A DNA stretch of 64,000 bases from Streptomyces sp. NBC_00691 (GTDB lineage: Bacteria; Actinomycetota; Actinomycetes; Streptomycetales; Streptomycetaceae), in assembly GCF_036226665.1 (NCBI RefSeq), contig NZ_CP109007.1:7130001-7194000 (forward strand), in the 5' to 3' direction. This document shows, in pieces, positions 23,668-31,415 of this stretch; positions within the stretch are counted from its first letter, which is position 1; each line of letters begins with the position of its first letter. Position numbers and translations under genes: made by a program. Under the pieces are notes generated by a model, which was not told where the DNA came from, made no database searches, and was given only the letters and a program-made list of their open reading frames with translations.

Positions 23668-24858
23668 GTGGAGCAAGCGGCAGCCGTGGACCCGATTCTG
23701 GATCTGGCCCGTCCGTCGATCCTGCGGAACCCGTACCCGTCGTACGACCGGATGCGCGCGACCTCCCCCGTGCTGTGGCACGAACTGCTCGGTTCCTGGG
23801 TCCTGACCCGGCACGCCGACTGCCTCGCCGTGCTCACCGACAGCAACCGGTTCGCCTCCGACTGGCGGCGCGCCGGGGAGGAGATCCCCGCCCCGCTGCT
23901 CAGTGTGCAGACCCTCGACCCGCCGGAGCACACCGCCATCAGGCACCTGCTGCTCGACGGATTCCGGGCACAGGACCGGCAGGCGCTGCACGACGGCCTG
24001 GAGGGGCAGATCGCCGATCTGCTCGCGGAGCTGGCCCGGCGACCCTCCTTCGATCTCGTCGGGGAGCTCGCCGAACCGGTGGCGCTGCGCTTCGTGACCG
24101 CCTTCCTCGGCGTCGAGGCCCCCGGGCTCGACTGGTTCGTGCCCATGTCCCGTACCGTCGTCGACGGCATGGACGCCGGCCTCTGGCCCGAGAAGCACGA
24201 ACCGGCCGTCGCGGCCCGCGCCCGGCTCGCGGAGTACGCGGGCGGATGGCTCGCGGATCCGCCCGAGGGCGGCCTCACCGCGTACGTCGCCGAGCACGCG
24301 GCGGACAGCGGCGTGGCAGAAACGGTTCTGCGCAACAGTCTGCGCGCGGTCCTCCACGCCGGCTACGAATCGGCCTCCCGGCTCCTCGGCAACGCCGCGG
24401 CAGCCCTCCTCACCACCCCCGGCGCGCTCGAAGCGTTCCGGGCGACCCCGGCCACGGCCGTGGACGAACTCGTCCGGTACGACGCACCGGTCCAGGCGGA
24501 CGCCCGGGTCTGCGTCACCGACACCGAACTGGGTGGCGTCACGATGAAGGCGGGTGATCCGGTCACGCTCTTCCTGGGCGCGGCCAACCACGACCCGCTC
24601 CGCTTCGCCCACCCCACAGAGCTGCGACTCGACCGCGCCCCGAACCCGCACCTCGGGTTCGGCCGCGGGGCCCACGCCTGTCTGGGCGCGTCCATGGCGA
24701 TCCGTCTCACCGGATCGGTCATCGGCGCCCTGGCCAGGGACTATCCGCAGGCACGGGCAGTCGCGGAACCAGAACACCGGCGCAATCTGACCCTCCGCGG
24801 TCTCGACTGCTTCGAGGTCACCCTGCGTCCAGACACGGGGGAGGAGGTACGACCATGA
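23668..24858 (+). CDS. Cytochrome P450, candidate cross-linking enzyme of a minimal pentapeptide RiPP
   Basis: The 396-residue P450 runs from GTG 23668, preceded by AGGGGGAG with a 7-nt spacer; an ATG 7 codons upstream is the alternative. It has ExxR in VDELVRYDAPVQ and the haem loop LGFGRGAHACLGASMA. The I-helix reads HAGYESASRLLGN, with Ser where most P450s carry the oxygen-activating Thr, a deviation often seen in P450s that couple phenols or indoles. Its TGA overlaps the ATG of an 18-bp ORF encoding MKYWH. That arrangement points to a biarylitide-type (BytO/P450Blt-like) enzyme joining the side chains of Tyr and His in a tiny peptide. The P450 family call is certain; the cross-linking role is inferred from context. 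Confidence 0.85.
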   Translation: MEQAAAVDPILDLARPSILRNPYPSYDRMRATSPVLWHELLGSWVLTRHADCLAVLTDSNRFASDWRRAGEEIPAPLLSVQTLDPPEHTAIRHLLLDGFRAQDRQALHDGLEGQIADLLAELARRPSFDLVGELAEPVALRFVTAFLGVEAPGLDWFVPMSRTVVDGMDAGLWPEKHEPAVAARARLAEYAGGWLADPPEGGLTAYVAEHAADSGVAETVLRNSLRAVLHAGYESASRLLGNAAAALLTTPGALEAFRATPATAVDELVRYDAPVQADARVCVTDTELGGVTMKAGDPVTLFLGAANHDPLRFAHPTELRLDRAPNPHLGFGRGAHACLGASMAIRLTGSVIGALARDYPQARAVAEPEHRRNLTLRGLDCFEVTLRPDTGEEVRP

Positions 24859-24872
24859 AGTACTGGCACTGA
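24855..24872 (+). CDS. 18-bp precursor peptide gene, Met-Lys-Tyr-Trp-His (biarylitide-type)
   Basis: ATG AAG TAC TGG CAC TGA encodes only five residues. The evidence that it is translated is strong for its size: a perfect AGGAGGT at 24842-24848, 6 nt from the ATG; an ATGA overlap with the P450 stop codon, giving translational coupling; and a 15-bp-stem terminator 65 bp downstream. The sequence fits the M-x-Y-x-H pattern described for biarylitide precursors (for example MRYYH), whose adjacent P450 links the aromatic residue to His. MK would be the leader remnant and Tyr-Trp-His the core. The Trp in the middle position is unusual to my knowledge. The product would be a cyclised tripeptide after removal of MK; neither protease nor other tailoring genes are certain. 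Confidence 0.85.
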   Translation: MKYWH

Positions 24873-24937
24873 AACCAGTGAGCGTGCGGCCCGTCCGGGA
24901 GGCGGGCACCACGCCCGTGCACGACACCGTGCACCCC

Positions 24938-24975
24938 GCCGGAGCCCGAGCCCGCTGCACGGCTCGGGCTCCGGC
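24938..24975 (+). terminator. Strong terminator after the P450-pentapeptide unit
   Basis: GCCGGAGCCCGAGCC pairs perfectly with GGCTCGGGCTCCGGC over 15 bp around an 8-nt loop. It closes the transcript 65 bp after the MKYWH stop, so P450 and pentapeptide form a complete two-gene transcription unit. It also faces the end of the convergent zinc-ribbon gene. Confidence 0.85.
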
Positions 24976-25012
24976 CCTTGTGCCACGCCCGACGAGACGA
25001 CGACGGGCCGGG

Positions 25013-25567
25013 TCAGGCGCCGGTTCGCCGGGCGACCGCCGGGGCGGCGCGGGCGTCGTCGACGAGCAGGGTCAGCGCACCGTCGACGGGACACCGCAGA
25101 CCGACCGACAGACGCCGGACATGACCGTCCGGACCGAGCGTGTACGCGGCGGCCACCTGGAACAGGTCGTGGCCGGAGGGACACGTCACCATGCTCCCGC
25201 CCGCCCCCGGGGCCGGAGCGGCGGGCGACCGGAGCTCCAGGACCACCGGGTCCGCGCCGCCGCACCCCTGATCGTCCTGTACGTCGAGGGGCAGACAGCA
25301 GCCCTCGCAGAAGCACTCGTCCGCGGCCACCTCGAAACTGTCCCCGCCGCAGTACCGGCAGACGAGAGCACCGGTCACGCCCCGCCGCTCGGCCCCGCCG
25401 GAGGCGGCCGTTCCGGGCTCGGCCCCTCCGGCATCGGCTTCGCTGCGAGCGGAGCCCCCGGAATCCCCGGCGCCGCCGAGCAGCCGCAGCAGGGCGGCGT
25501 TCGCGGCCGCCCCGTCGCCCAGGGGGCCCTCACTCCACACACGGACGATCTCCACCGCAGTGATCAT
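25013..25567 (-). CDS. Zinc-ribbon protein of unknown function
   Basis: This 184-residue protein belongs to no family I recognise. From ATG 25567 it begins MITAVEIVRVWSEGPLGDGA. A Gly/Ala-rich linker at about residues 35-65 leads to a cysteine-rich core: CRYCGGDSFEVAADECFCEGC gives a likely zinc ribbon (CxxC ... CxxxxC-type spacing; longest quoted run split as CRYCGGDSF and CFCEGC). A later pair, CPSGHDLF ... LRCPVDG, may complete a second site. The frame is open upstream but basic and low-complexity, so the shorter start is preferred. Convergent with the P450-pentapeptide unit. Confidence 0.65.
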   Translation of the reverse strand: MITAVEIVRVWSEGPLGDGAAANAALLRLLGGAGDSGGSARSEADAGGAEPGTAASGGAERRGVTGALVCRYCGGDSFEVAADECFCEGCCLPLDVQDDQGCGGADPVVLELRSPAAPAPGAGGSMVTCPSGHDLFQVAAAYTLGPDGHVRRLSVGLRCPVDGALTLLVDDARAAPAVARRTGA

Positions 25568-25778
25568 GCCACTGCCTGAGACGCGCCCGGGCCAGGCCCG
25601 GCTCGCCCTGGTCGCGAGATCCGCGGATTCATGGACGTGAACGGCGGCGGTCCGGCCGGACACTCCGCGCCGACGACGCCACGAGAAGCGCTCCGGGCCG
25701 GTCGCCGTGGCATCCTCGGACGAACCGCCCACAGCGTGTCCAGTTGTGGGCCTTCGTCGTCCTGCGCGGAGGGACACC

Positions 25779-26060
25779 ATGCTCATCAGCCACGCCGTAC
25801 GTCACCATGTCCTGCACGTGACGCTCCACCGCGACCTGGACGTCACCAACCGGGCCGCCGCCGCCCTCCAGATCCAGGCCCTGGTCCAGTCGATCCGCCC
25901 GACCCGGGTGGCCGTCGCGGTCCCGACCGTCGACCCCACCCCGGCCACCCTCAGCGCCCTCGCCCGCGCCCACCGCATGTGCGCGAGCCTGGGTATCCCG
26001 CTCACCCTGAGCGGCGCGAGCGCCCGCACCAGAAGACTCCTGGACGTGACGGCCGAGTAG
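25779..26060 (+). CDS. Small STAS-like (anti-sigma factor antagonist-like) protein
   Basis: The 93-residue protein from ATG 25779 is preceded by GGAGGG. The pattern VLHVTLHRDLDVTNRAAAALQIQ followed by RVAVAVPTVDPTPATLSALARAHRM and LGIPLTLSGAS has the strand-helix order of STAS domains (quoted runs: VLHVTLHRDLD, RVAVAVPTVD, LGIPLTLSGAS). The usual phosphorylated Ser of the DSSG loop is replaced by the VDPTPATL segment. A regulatory partner is not encoded next to it. Confidence 0.6.
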   Translation: MLISHAVRHHVLHVTLHRDLDVTNRAAAALQIQALVQSIRPTRVAVAVPTVDPTPATLSALARAHRMCASLGIPLTLSGASARTRRLLDVTAE

Positions 26061-26082
26061 CGGGCACGCCACCGGGCCGCGA

Positions 26083-26115
26083 TGACCGTGCCGGGCGGTA
26101 CGTCCGGCACGGTCA
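26083..26115. terminator. Hairpin between convergent genes
   Basis: TGACCGTGCCGG pairs perfectly with CCGGCACGGTCA (12 bp, 9-nt loop) in the 105 bp between the STAS-like gene and the convergent membrane-protein gene. It probably serves both. Confidence 0.75.
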
Positions 26116-26165
26116 CCGCCCTCACCCTCGGCAGCCCGCCCCGGCGTTCGGCGCGGTCGGTCGGG

Positions 26166-27008
26166 TCAGGGGCGTTCGTAGTGCTGGAGGACGCCGGCCG
26201 CGGAGAAGCAGAGGGCACCGGTGAGGGTGCCCCAGTCGGCGATGCCGGCGTTGACCAGGCTGCCGTCGGAGGGGCGTGTGAACGCGGCGAGTGCCGAGAC
26301 CATGAAGAGGGCGGAGCCCAGCTGGTTCACGGCGACGATCCACCAGCCGAGGTCACGCGCCCGGACGCACCGCCGGCCGTGGCAGATCTCGACGAACGCG
26401 AGGTGGCCGGAGATCAGGAACAGCACGCAGCCGATCATGTCCGGCGCCCAGACGAACCGGTTGATCTGCTGGACGGTCAGGCCTCGCAGGAAGGAATCCA
26501 GCAGGTCGACCGCGAACACCAGGGTGCCGGCGAACAGGACGAACGCGCTCAGCCAGTCGACCCGCATCGGTTCGTAGCTCCACCACCGCCACTTCCGTGC
26601 GATCAGGGCGCCTTCCCCTCCCGGCACATGGCGCGGGGCGTTGACGACCTGGAGCAGGGACACATATCCGCCGGTGTTGAAGAACAGGCCGCCGGCGAAA
26701 TAGATCGAGGCGCAGGTGGTGGCATCGCCGGAACCGAACTGGGCGACGGCGGCACCGGCCGCGAAGAGCGCCCCGCCGATGACGAACGCGGTGGCGGCCA
26801 CGGCGTTGAGCCTGCGCAGCCGGGCCAGCGAGGCGTCGTCGGCCCGGGCATGACGGGCGGCGACCGCGCCGGGCGGACGAACGGCGATGAGGCCTCGGCG
26901 CCGGGCGGACCGGGACTCCCAGACGGCCGTGCCGCCACCGGGCGGCCGCCAGGTGAGACGGGTCGTGAAGGGTCCCGCGCCCTCGGCGCGTTGATCATGC
27001 TGTCCCAC
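26166..27008 (-). CDS. Multi-pass membrane protein (YrhK-like), function unknown
   Basis: The 280-residue protein has a basic cytoplasmic N-terminus of about 60 residues and at least six membrane helices: AVAATAFVIGGALFAAGAAV, YFAGGLFFNTGGYVSLLQVV, LSAFVLFAGTLVFAVDLL, MIGCVLFLISGHLAFVEI, WIVAVNQLGSALFMVSALAA and ADWGTLTGALCFSAAGVL. The APDMIGCVLFLISGHLAF segment recalls YrhK-domain proteins. The GTG start at 27008 lies 6 nt after a TAGTCT -10 box with no ribosome site, so the message may be leaderless. Confidence 0.65.
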   Translation of the reverse strand: MGQHDQRAEGAGPFTTRLTWRPPGGGTAVWESRSARRRGLIAVRPPGAVAARHARADDASLARLRRLNAVAATAFVIGGALFAAGAAVAQFGSGDATTCASIYFAGGLFFNTGGYVSLLQVVNAPRHVPGGEGALIARKWRWWSYEPMRVDWLSAFVLFAGTLVFAVDLLDSFLRGLTVQQINRFVWAPDMIGCVLFLISGHLAFVEICHGRRCVRARDLGWWIVAVNQLGSALFMVSALAAFTRPSDGSLVNAGIADWGTLTGALCFSAAGVLQHYERP

Positions 27009-27295
27009 AGGCCGAGACTAGGTGTTCCGCCAGTCGTCGGCCACGCGCAACGCCGCCGACGGCCCGTGAGCGGGAGTCAGGGAAGTCGGCGAGCGGAGGC
27101 CGCTTGACTGACTCGCGTCGACGCCGAGGCGGAGGAGTGGCTCTCGCCGTCCCCGGCCGGTCGGCCGGAAGGGCCCTGTGCGCTGTTCGCGGTGTTCTGC
27201 GCGCAGGGGCCCTCCCAGGCTTCGCTCCCGTCGGCCGACGGGAGCGAGGGGCGCACGGAGGCGCTGAACGGCAGCTCCGTATCCTGAGGAGGGCG

Positions 27296-27388
27296 ATGCG
27301 GGCACTGCCGATGCGTCGCAGCCACCCGCCGCAGCCGGGTGCCGCCTCACTCCGGGTGCCAGGTACCCGGCGAATGAACGGGAGTTGA
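27296..27388 (+). other. Possible short upstream ORF before the LysE gene
   Basis: The gap 27009-27391 contains no recognisable gene. Near its end GAGGAGGGCG precedes an ATG opening a 30-codon frame (MRALPMRRSHPPQPG to RRMNGS). The frame stops 3 nt before the LysE start codon, and a TATCCT box lies just upstream at 27280. It might be a translated leader coupled to LysE. It has no run of a single amino acid that would suggest attenuation. Confidence 0.25.
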
Positions 27389-27391
27389 CCG

Positions 27392-28036
27392 GTGATCAGT
27401 CTGGCCGCAGTCGGGGGAGTCGCCCTGGTCGAACTGGGCATGGCCCTGACTCCGGGGCCGAACATGATCCACCTCGCCTCCCGCGCGATCACGCAGGGCC
27501 GCAGGGCGGGCCTGGTCAGCCTGAGCGGGACCGCGGTGGGATTCCTGTGCTACCTGCTGGCCGCGGCCGCCGGCCTGTCCGCGTTGTTCGCCGCCGTGCC
27601 ACTGGCGTTCACGGTGGTCAAGCTTGCCGGAGCCGCCTACCTGGCCTACCTGGCCTGGGACATGCTCCGGCCCGGTGGCCGCTCACCCTTCGCTCCGGCC
27701 CGGGACCTGCCGCCCGTCTCCCACGCCCGCCTGTTCTCCATGGGTCTCCTGACCAACCTGCTCAACCCCAAGATCGCGCTCCTGTACGCGGCTCTTCTGC
27801 CTCAGTTCCTGGACCCGCACGCGGGCCCGGAATGGGCCCAACTACTGCAGCTCGGTGGTGTGCAGATCATCGTGGGGATCTCCGTGAACGCTCTGATCAT
27901 GCTGGGCGCGGCGCGGGTGTCGGGGTTCCTGGCTGCCCGGCCGCGCGTGATGACCGCGCAGCGGCTCACGTCAGGCGGCTTGCTCGGCGTCTTCGCGCTG
28001 CGTACGGCTCTGTCCCGTACGCCGGTCTCGGCCTGA
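27392..28036 (+). CDS. LysE family amino-acid exporter
   Basis: The 214-residue protein has the RhtB/LysE signature MALTPGPNMIHLASRAITQGR near the N-terminus (quoted parts: MALTPGPNM, ASRAITQGR). It has six hydrophobic helices, and NLLNPKIALLYAALLPQF is the second conserved family motif. The family exports amino acids or homoserine-lactone-like compounds by proton antiport. The GTG start follows GGGAG with a suitable spacer. The substrate is unknown and no regulator is adjacent. Confidence 0.9.
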   Translation: MISLAAVGGVALVELGMALTPGPNMIHLASRAITQGRRAGLVSLSGTAVGFLCYLLAAAAGLSALFAAVPLAFTVVKLAGAAYLAYLAWDMLRPGGRSPFAPARDLPPVSHARLFSMGLLTNLLNPKIALLYAALLPQFLDPHAGPEWAQLLQLGGVQIIVGISVNALIMLGAARVSGFLAARPRVMTAQRLTSGGLLGVFALRTALSRTPVSA

Positions 28037-28074
28037 GCCCCATTCCTGCGCGCTCCGGGACGGTCGCCCCCTCA

Positions 28075-28752
28075 TTACGGCGCGGTGGATCCAGGTTCAG
28101 GCTCCACCCGGCCGGTGTCGTACGCCCACATCGCGATCTCGACCCTGTTCCGGGCGCCGATCTTGGTCAGCAGGCTGGCGACGTGGGTCTTGGCGGTCGT
28201 CAAGCCGATGAACAGCTCGGCGGCGATCTCGGCGTTCGTGCGGCCACGGGCGACCAGCGTCAGCACCTCCTCCTCGCGTTCGGTGAGCGGCTCGACCGGC
28301 TGGGTGCGCCGGCTCGACGGTTCCCTGGCGGCGAGCGTGGCCAGCAGCCGCCGGGTGATGTTCGGCGCGATCAGGGCATCGCCGACGGCGGCGGCGTGGA
28401 CGGCCTGGACGAGCAGCGCCGGCCCGGCGTCCTTGAGAAGAAAGCCCCGGGCGCCGGCCCGGAGCGCGCCCTGGACGTACTCGTCGAGGTCGAATGTCGT
28501 GATCACCACGACCGCGATCGGGTCCGGGACGCCCCGCCCCGCGAGGAGCCTGGTCACCTCGACGCCGTCGATCCCGGGCATCTGGATGTCGACCAGGCAC
28601 ACGTCGGGGCGGAGCCGATGCGCCAGCTCGACGGCGGCGTGACCGTCGGCGGCCTGGCCGACGACCTCGATGTCGGGCTGCGCGTCAAGGATCATCGACA
28701 GGCCGGTGCGCACCAGATCTTGGTCGTCGGCCACCAGCACGCGCACCGTCAT
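28075..28752 (-). CDS. NarL/LuxR family response regulator
   Basis: The 225-residue protein has a receiver domain at residues 1-125 with acidic pair ADDQD, phosphorylated Asp in CLVDIQMPG, Thr in VVITTFD and Lys in GFLLKDAG. A LuxR helix-turn-helix follows at about 155-215 (LTEREEEVLTLVARGRTNAEI). ATG 28752 overlaps the stop of the histidine kinase (ATGA), so the kinase is translated first and the pair is coupled. The target genes are unknown. Confidence 0.93.
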   Translation of the reverse strand: MTVRVLVADDQDLVRTGLSMILDAQPDIEVVGQAADGHAAVELAHRLRPDVCLVDIQMPGIDGVEVTRLLAGRGVPDPIAVVVITTFDLDEYVQGALRAGARGFLLKDAGPALLVQAVHAAAVGDALIAPNITRRLLATLAAREPSSRRTQPVEPLTEREEEVLTLVARGRTNAEIAAELFIGLTTAKTHVASLLTKIGARNRVEIAMWAYDTGRVEPEPGSTAP

Positions 28753-29891
28753 CGGCGTACCTTCGTCGGCATCTCGGCGTCGACCGTCCACCCGCCCTCG
28801 GGCGCGGGCCCGGCACGCAGCGTGCCGCCGAGCAGCTGCACGCGCTCGGTCATTCCCAGCAGCCCGAAGCCGTGGTTCCCCGACCGTGCCGGGTCGGTCT
28901 GTCCGTCGTCGGTGACGCGTAGTCGCAGCATTCCCGCGTCCTCCACGAGCCGGATCTCCACACGTGAGGCGTTGCGGGCGTGCCTCAGGGCGTTGGTCAG
29001 CGCCTCTTGCGCCAGCCGGTAGACCGCCGCGTCGACCTGGGGTGGCAGTTCACGCATGTCCTCGGGCAACTCTACGTCGACGACCGGGACCGGGGCGCGT
29101 CGGGCGAGGGACACCAGGTCGGCAACGCCGGGCTGGGGGGCGTACCGCGCCGGCGCTCCGTCGCGCAGCACCCGGACCATCGCCCGCATCTCCGCGAGCG
29201 TCCGCGAGGCTTCCCCCTCGATGACCACCAGCGCGTCGAGCGCCGCTTCAGGTCGCTGCCCGGCCATCGCCCGGCCCGCCTGCGCCTGGACGGCGATCGC
29301 CGAGACGTGGTGGGCGACGATGTCATGCAGTTCGCGAGCGAGGCCGACCCGCTCCTGGCTGCGGCTCTGGTCCAACGCCCGGCGCCAGCTCTCGGCGCGG
29401 TAGCGGAACGCCGCTCCGCCGGCCGCCGCCGCCGCCAGGACGGCGAACCCGCCGACGGCCTCCGCCGGCCGGGTGTGGTCGGCGACCGTACCGATCGCCG
29501 CGGCGACCGCCACCACCGCCAGCCCGATCACGATCTCGCGCCCCGAGCCCCAGCGGACCAGCGCGTAGACGAGCACCAGGATGAAGATCATCGTGTCGAG
29601 GCCCGTGCTCGGGGCCCCCACCAGCAGGCTCGCCAGTCCCCACGCCATCGCGGCGCCGAAGGCCACCACGACACAGGCCAACGGGTGGGTACGCCGCCAC
29701 AGCAGCACCGGCGCAAGTCCGACCGCCACGATCGTGGCGAGCGGCCGCCAGGCGACGTCGTCCCGGAGGGCTCCTTCGAGCAGCGCCGTCACCATCAGCA
29801 CCCCGACCAGCACCCGGTCGCGCGACACCCGTCGGGGAGCGTCCGTGGCGCGGGGCTCGGCCCACAGTGAACTCAGGGCGTTGGCGGTCAC
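28749..29891 (-). CDS. NarL-type sensor histidine kinase
   Basis: The 380-residue protein has four to six membrane helices at the N-terminus (RVLVGVLMVTALLEG, LACVVVAFGAAMAWGLASLL, MIFILVLVYALVRWG, IVIGLAVVAVAAAIGTV, GGFAVLAAAAAGGAAF). A HisKA_3 domain with ARELHDIVAHHVSAIAVQAQ carries the phosphorylated His. The HATPase follows, with YRLAQEALTNALRHA and GFGLLGMTERVQLLGG. There is no obvious extracellular sensor loop, so the membrane part itself may sense, as in DesK-like kinases. It partners the coupled response regulator. Confidence 0.93.
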   Translation of the reverse strand: MTANALSSLWAEPRATDAPRRVSRDRVLVGVLMVTALLEGALRDDVAWRPLATIVAVGLAPVLLWRRTHPLACVVVAFGAAMAWGLASLLVGAPSTGLDTMIFILVLVYALVRWGSGREIVIGLAVVAVAAAIGTVADHTRPAEAVGGFAVLAAAAAGGAAFRYRAESWRRALDQSRSQERVGLARELHDIVAHHVSAIAVQAQAGRAMAGQRPEAALDALVVIEGEASRTLAEMRAMVRVLRDGAPARYAPQPGVADLVSLARRAPVPVVDVELPEDMRELPPQVDAAVYRLAQEALTNALRHARNASRVEIRLVEDAGMLRLRVTDDGQTDPARSGNHGFGLLGMTERVQLLGGTLRAGPAPEGGWTVDAEMPTKVRR

Positions 29892-30058
29892 ACACCCAGC
29901 TTACGGACCGCCGGGGCGTCGGGGACCGACCGAAAGAACGAGACGCCGCTCCTCCGAACTGCCGAGGCGGGTCCGGCCTCGACGTCGATGTGCCCGCCAC
30001 GGGGCTCGGCGATCGTGGGTCTACCGGTACCAGTCCCACCACGACGACGGAGGCCACG

Positions 30059-30541
30059 ATGAGAACGCGTCGACCCCCCACGACCGCACTGGACGACCAG
30101 CGGATCCCGGTGAGAGCAAAGCTCGCGGCGGCGTGGACGAGCTTCATGTTCCTGTACGTCTACGTGGACATTCTCGCCTTCTTCAAGCCTGGGGTCATCG
30201 ATGACATCGAGGGCGGCATCGTCTGGGAGTTCCACATCAGCCAGGCTCTGCTGACCGGCTTCCTCGTGACCATGGCGATCCCGATCCTCATGGTCGTGCT
30301 GTCGATGACGCTGCCCGCCCGGGCGAACCGCGTCACGAACCTCATCGTGGCCTCGGTACAGGTCCCCTTCGCGGCGTTCAACGCGGTGGGTGAGTCCTGG
30401 ACGTACTTCTACGGCCTCGGCGTCGCACTGGAAGTGATCGTTCTCGCCCTCATCCTGCGGTACGCCTGGACCTGGCCCCGCGTCACACCGTCGGCGGCCG
30501 GCCCGGACCGTGAAACCGTTCGCGCCCGGCAGCGGGCGTGA
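30059..30541 (+). CDS. DUF6326 family membrane protein
   Basis: The 160-residue protein has four membrane helices: SFMFLYVYVDILAFFKPG, ISQALLTGFLVTMAIPILMV, VTNLIVASVQVPFAAFNAV and YGLGVALEVIVLALILRYAW. The conserved AAWTSFMFLYVYVDILAFF opening is typical of DUF6326. Function unknown. ATG 30059 was chosen for the N-terminus MRTRRPPTTALDDQ after GGAGG; the longer open frame overlaps the promoter of the kinase gene. Confidence 0.75.
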   Translation: MRTRRPPTTALDDQRIPVRAKLAAAWTSFMFLYVYVDILAFFKPGVIDDIEGGIVWEFHISQALLTGFLVTMAIPILMVVLSMTLPARANRVTNLIVASVQVPFAAFNAVGESWTYFYGLGVALEVIVLALILRYAWTWPRVTPSAAGPDRETVRARQRA

Positions 30542-30655
30542 ACCCGAGAGCGGTCCCCATGGCCGTCGAACACGCGCACGGGCCCACCACATCGTCGATC
30601 ATTCTCTTCCGGAAAGTGGCCAGGAGATGACCTGTTCCGCTTCCAGGATGAGGTC

Positions 30656-31270
30656 ATGACGCACACCGAGAACACCCCCCTGACCACCCTCACCCCCGAC
30701 ACCACCGGTGACCCCCGCCAGGGCCTGCTGAAAGCGATCGCGCTGGCCGGACGTACCGTCGCCGCCGTCCGGCCCGAGCAGTGGGACGGGCCCACGCCCT
30801 GTACCGAGTTCACCGTCCGGCGGCTGGCCGGGCACCTCGTCGCCGTCCTGCGCCGGATCGCCCTCGCCGGGCGCGGCGGCGACGTGTCGAGTCTCCCCAC
30901 GCTCGTCGACGACCTCGCGGACAGTGCATGGCAGGAAGCGTGGGACGCCGCGGTGCGTGAGGTCGAAGCGGCGTGGGCGGACCCCGCGATCCTGGGCCGG
31001 ACCCTGACCCTGCCGTTCGGCAACATTCCAGGCGCCGCCGCCGCGGCCGTCTGGACCTCCGAGTTCACCGTCCACACCTGGGACATCGCCACCGCCAGCG
31101 GCCAGCACCCGGACTGGGACCCCGAACTCATCGCCGTCTCGTACGCCGCCATGCAGCGCGGGCTGCCCGCCGGGCCGCGCGACGGCGCGCCGTTCGCAGC
31201 CGCGGTGGACGTCCACCCGGACGCGCCGGCCATCGACCGCCTCGTCGCGTGGTGCGGACGCAAGCCGTAA
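30656..31270 (+). CDS. TIGR03086 family (DinB-like, mycothiol-dependent enzyme-like) protein
   Basis: The 204-residue protein follows the TIGR03086/maleylpyruvate isomerase N-terminal pattern: WDGPTPCTEFTVRRLAGHLVAV, with the first metal-site His in LAGHLV, and EFTVHTWDIATASGQ, with the second His. The family has a four-helix DinB bundle that binds a divalent metal and often uses mycothiol as thiol cofactor. The actual reaction is unknown. ATG 30656 follows AGGATGAGG. A strong terminator lies just downstream. Confidence 0.85.
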   Translation: MTHTENTPLTTLTPDTTGDPRQGLLKAIALAGRTVAAVRPEQWDGPTPCTEFTVRRLAGHLVAVLRRIALAGRGGDVSSLPTLVDDLADSAWQEAWDAAVREVEAAWADPAILGRTLTLPFGNIPGAAAAAVWTSEFTVHTWDIATASGQHPDWDPELIAVSYAAMQRGLPAGPRDGAPFAAAVDVHPDAPAIDRLVAWCGRKP

Positions 31271-31286
31271 CGGTATCGGAGACGAA

Positions 31287-31316
31287 GAGGGCGGCCCCAG
31301 GACCGGGGCCGCCCTC
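31287..31316. terminator. Hairpin terminator after the DinB-like gene
   Basis: GAGGGCGGCCCC pairs perfectly with GGGGCCGCCCTC (12 bp, 6-nt loop) 16 bp after the stop. Confidence 0.8.
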
Positions 31317-31415
31317 CCCGCACGTTCGGGCCGGACGGCGCCACGACGCTGGACCGCTCTGACGCCCCCGCCCCACCGCGGGCGGGTGGCGGCGTCGGCT
31401 CCGTACCCTGGTGGC

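Noticed and set aside
25779..26060. Calling the 93-residue protein a functional anti-sigma factor antagonist
   Set aside because: The strand-helix pattern is STAS-like, but the phosphorylatable Ser motif is missing and no anti-sigma partner is adjacent, so only a similarity is reported.
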